Positions 62,108-64,000 of a stretch of 64,000 bases of DNA are shown in pieces. The stretch's first letter is position 1, and every line of letters starts with the position of its first letter. The position numbers and the translations under genes are program-made. Under the pieces are notes generated by a model, which saw only the letters and a program-made list of their open reading frames with translations, had not been told where the DNA came from and made no database searches. The stretch comes from Thermohalobaculum sp039822785 (GTDB lineage Bacteria; Pseudomonadota; Alphaproteobacteria; Rhodobacterales; Rhodobacteraceae): the NCBI GenBank assembly GCA_039822785.1, contig JBCBMO010000007.1:186001-250000 (forward strand). Reading direction: 5' to 3'.

Positions 62108-63178
62108 ATGAGGGTGATCGTCACCGGTGGGGCCGGCTTCATCGGCTCCGCACTCACCAGAAAGCTGGTCGGCGAGGGGCTGGCCGAGGTCACGGTCGTG
62201 GACGCCCTGACCTATGCCGGCAGCCTGGAGACACTGGCGCCGATCGCCGACCATCCGGGCTATCGCTTCGTGCATGCCGATATCCGCGACCGCGCCGCCA
62301 TGACCCGTGTGGTGGAGGAGACGCGCCCCGACGCCCTCATCCACCTCGCCGCCGAAAGCCATGTCGACCGCTCGATCGACGGGCCTGCGGACTTCGTCGA
62401 GACCAATGTCCTCGGCACCTTCGTCCTTTTGGAATGCGCGCGCGCCTACTGGTCCGCGCTGGACGCGCCCGCTCGCGCCGCCTTCCGCTTCCACCACGTC
62501 TCGACCGACGAGGTCTTCGGCAGCCTCGGGCCCAGCGGCGCCTTTAGCGAGACCACGCCCTATGCGCCGAACTCGCCCTACGCCGCCTCCAAGGCAGGCT
62601 CCGACCACCTGGTGCGCGCCTGGGGCGAGACCTACGGCCTGCCGGTGGTCACGACGAACTGCACCAACAACTACGGGCCCTTCCAGTTCCCCGAGAAACT
62701 GATCCCGCTGATGATCCTGAACGCGCTGGAGGGCAAGGCGCTGCCGGTCTACGGGCAGGGCGAGAACGTGCGCGACTGGCTGCACGTGGAGGACCATGTC
62801 GACGCGCTTTGGACCGTGTGCCGCCGCGGCCGCCCCGGCGCGGTCTATGCCATCGGCGGAGAGGCGGAGCGGCGCAACATCGACGTCGTGCGCACGCTCT
62901 GCGCCATTCTCGACGACCGGCGGCCCGAGGGAGCGCCGCACGACCGGCTGATCACCTTCGTCACCGACCGCCCCGGCCACGACGCGCGCTATGCCATGGA
63001 CATATCGCTGATCCGCGGTGAGCTCGGCTGGGCACCGTCGCGCGCCTTCGAACAGGGACTGGCCGAGACGGTGGACTGGTACCTTCAGAACAGCGCGTTC
63101 TGGCAGGCGATCCGCGCCGGGCGCTACGGCGGCCAGCGTCTGGGGCTCGATCCCGCCACGCGCGCGGTGGGCCGCTGA
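62108..63178 (+). CDS. rfbB: dTDP-glucose 4,6-dehydratase
   Basis: RmlB, second enzyme of dTDP-L-rhamnose synthesis, NAD-dependent short-chain dehydrogenase. 356 residues with G-G-A-G-F-I-G at 7-13, S-T-D-E-V-F-G (Thr133-Asp134-Glu135 catalytic) and Y158-x3-K162 in Y-A-A-S-K. GGGGGAGAGG precedes the ATG. Its stop overlaps the rfbD start (TGATG), so translation is coupled. Confidence 0.96.
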   Translation: MRVIVTGGAGFIGSALTRKLVGEGLAEVTVVDALTYAGSLETLAPIADHPGYRFVHADIRDRAAMTRVVEETRPDALIHLAAESHVDRSIDGPADFVETNVLGTFVLLECARAYWSALDAPARAAFRFHHVSTDEVFGSLGPSGAFSETTPYAPNSPYAASKAGSDHLVRAWGETYGLPVVTTNCTNNYGPFQFPEKLIPLMILNALEGKALPVYGQGENVRDWLHVEDHVDALWTVCRRGRPGAVYAIGGEAERRNIDVVRTLCAILDDRRPEGAPHDRLITFVTDRPGHDARYAMDISLIRGELGWAPSRAFEQGLAETVDWYLQNSAFWQAIRAGRYGGQRLGLDPATRAVGR

Positions 63179-64000
63179 TGGTCGACATCCTGCTCACCGG
63201 CGCCACGGGCCAGCTCGGCTGGGAGGTGACGCGCCGCGCGCCTGAGCTTGGGCTGACGATCACGCCCTTCGCGCACCGCGACCTCGACATCACCGACCGC
63301 TCGGCCGTGCGCGCGGCGGTGGCCCGCCACAAGCCGAAACTCGTGCTGAACGCCGCCGCCCATACCCGCGTCGACAAGGCGGAGGAGGAGGAGCGCGAGG
63401 CGACCTATGCCGTCAACCGCGACGCCCCCGGCCACCTGGCGGAGGCGGCGGCCGAGAACGGCGCCGCACTCCTCCACCTCTCCACCGATTACGTCTTCGA
63501 CGGCACCGCCACCCGACCGTACAGGGAGGACGATCCGACCGCCCCCCTCGGCCACTACGGCGAGGCCAAGCTGGCCGGCGAGGCACTGGTGGCCGAGCGG
63601 ATCGAGCGTCATGCCATCCTGCGCACCGCCTGGGTGTTCGGCGTGCGCGGCCCCAACTTCGTGCGCACCATGCTGCGGCTTGCCCAAAGCCACCCGCGCC
63701 TGCGCGTGGTCGACGACCAGCGCGGCGCCCCGACCTTCGCCGGCGACCTGGCCGAGGCCTGCCTCGCCCTCGCGCCCCGGCTGATCGAGGGCACGGCCGG
63801 TGCCGCCGGGCATGGCCTGTTTCACTGCACCGGCGGCGGAGAGGTCACCTGGTGCGGCTTTGCGCGGGAGATCATCGCCCGCACCGCCGGCGCGACCGGC
63901 AAGGCCCCGCCGGTGGACGCCATCACCACCGCCGAGTTTCCCACGCCCGCGCGCCGCCCGGCCTATTCCGTGCTCGACAACGCGAAGCTCCAGGCCGTCC
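63178..64000 (+). CDS. rfbD: dTDP-4-dehydrorhamnose reductase (3' end outside window)
   Basis: RmlD, last enzyme of dTDP-L-rhamnose synthesis, NADPH-dependent. 274 codons are visible of a usual 285-300. G-A-T-G-Q-L-G at 8-14, the N-A-A-A-H-T-x-V-D-K-A-E-E segment, S-T-D-Y-V-F-D-G and Y-G-E-A-K-L-A-G-E (catalytic Tyr and Lys) are all present. Start overlaps the rfbB stop. rfbA is not seen and may follow outside the window. Confidence 0.95.
   Translation, partial: MVDILLTGATGQLGWEVTRRAPELGLTITPFAHRDLDITDRSAVRAAVARHKPKLVLNAAAHTRVDKAEEEEREATYAVNRDAPGHLAEAAAENGAALLHLSTDYVFDGTATRPYREDDPTAPLGHYGEAKLAGEALVAERIERHAILRTAWVFGVRGPNFVRTMLRLAQSHPRLRVVDDQRGAPTFAGDLAEACLALAPRLIEGTAGAAGHGLFHCTGGGEVTWCGFAREIIARTAGATGKAPPVDAITTAEFPTPARRPAYSVLDNAKLQAV

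Overview
The window looks like a chromosome segment from a GC-rich alphaproteobacterium with an accessory region rich in dead insertion sequences. The lineage is inferred from four things: a DciA-like (DUF721) / DsbA-like / SMC gene group beside a divergent mutY, a CcrM-type GANTC methyltransferase, a GTTC-N7-GTTC LexA box, and a TadE/TadG set. No rRNA gene or species marker is present, so nothing finer than class is claimed.

Layout. 1-7.4 kb is core: the end of the atp operon (atpB, atpI), smc, a DsbA-like thioredoxin-fold protein, DUF721 and mutY. 7.5-24 kb is accessory and lower in GC. It holds a frameshifted RTX repeat protein, fragments of IS66, IS256, IS5 (two subtypes), IS110 and IS3 elements and a serine recombinase, one intact IS110 transposase, small immunity-like genes beside truncated toxin-like tails, a PD-(D/E)XK nuclease-like protein, and a type III secretion chaperone followed by a putative effector. 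Core genes resume at 24.1 kb: ccrM, rnhB and a radical SAM gene behind a LexA box. A 1443-residue DUF5060/glycoside-hydrolase-like protein follows, then the YcjX/DUF697 pair, truA, a photolyase-like gene with unusual domain order, rpoH and tRNA-Arg(CCT).

40-50 kb is the rimP-nusA-ylxR-infB transcription/translation operon. rbfA is separated from infB by three TadE/TadG-type genes on the opposite strand. 50-60 kb has a prolyl iminopeptidase, ubiG, and a four-gene minus-strand cluster: DUF2126-transglutaminase, ATP-grasp/alpha-E, transglutaminase and an EamA transporter. The right edge is rfbC-rfbB-rfbD for dTDP-L-rhamnose, cut by the window end.

The most notable candidate system is the CesT-family chaperone plus the 465-residue protein at 19.3-21.2 kb. 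The protein's AT-rich C-terminal half resembles a eukaryotic RGS (regulator of G-protein signalling) domain, which suggests a chimeric type III effector. The toxin-tail/immunity cassettes at 13.7-14.9 kb, bracketed by two copies of a noncoding repeat of about 117 bp, are the second.
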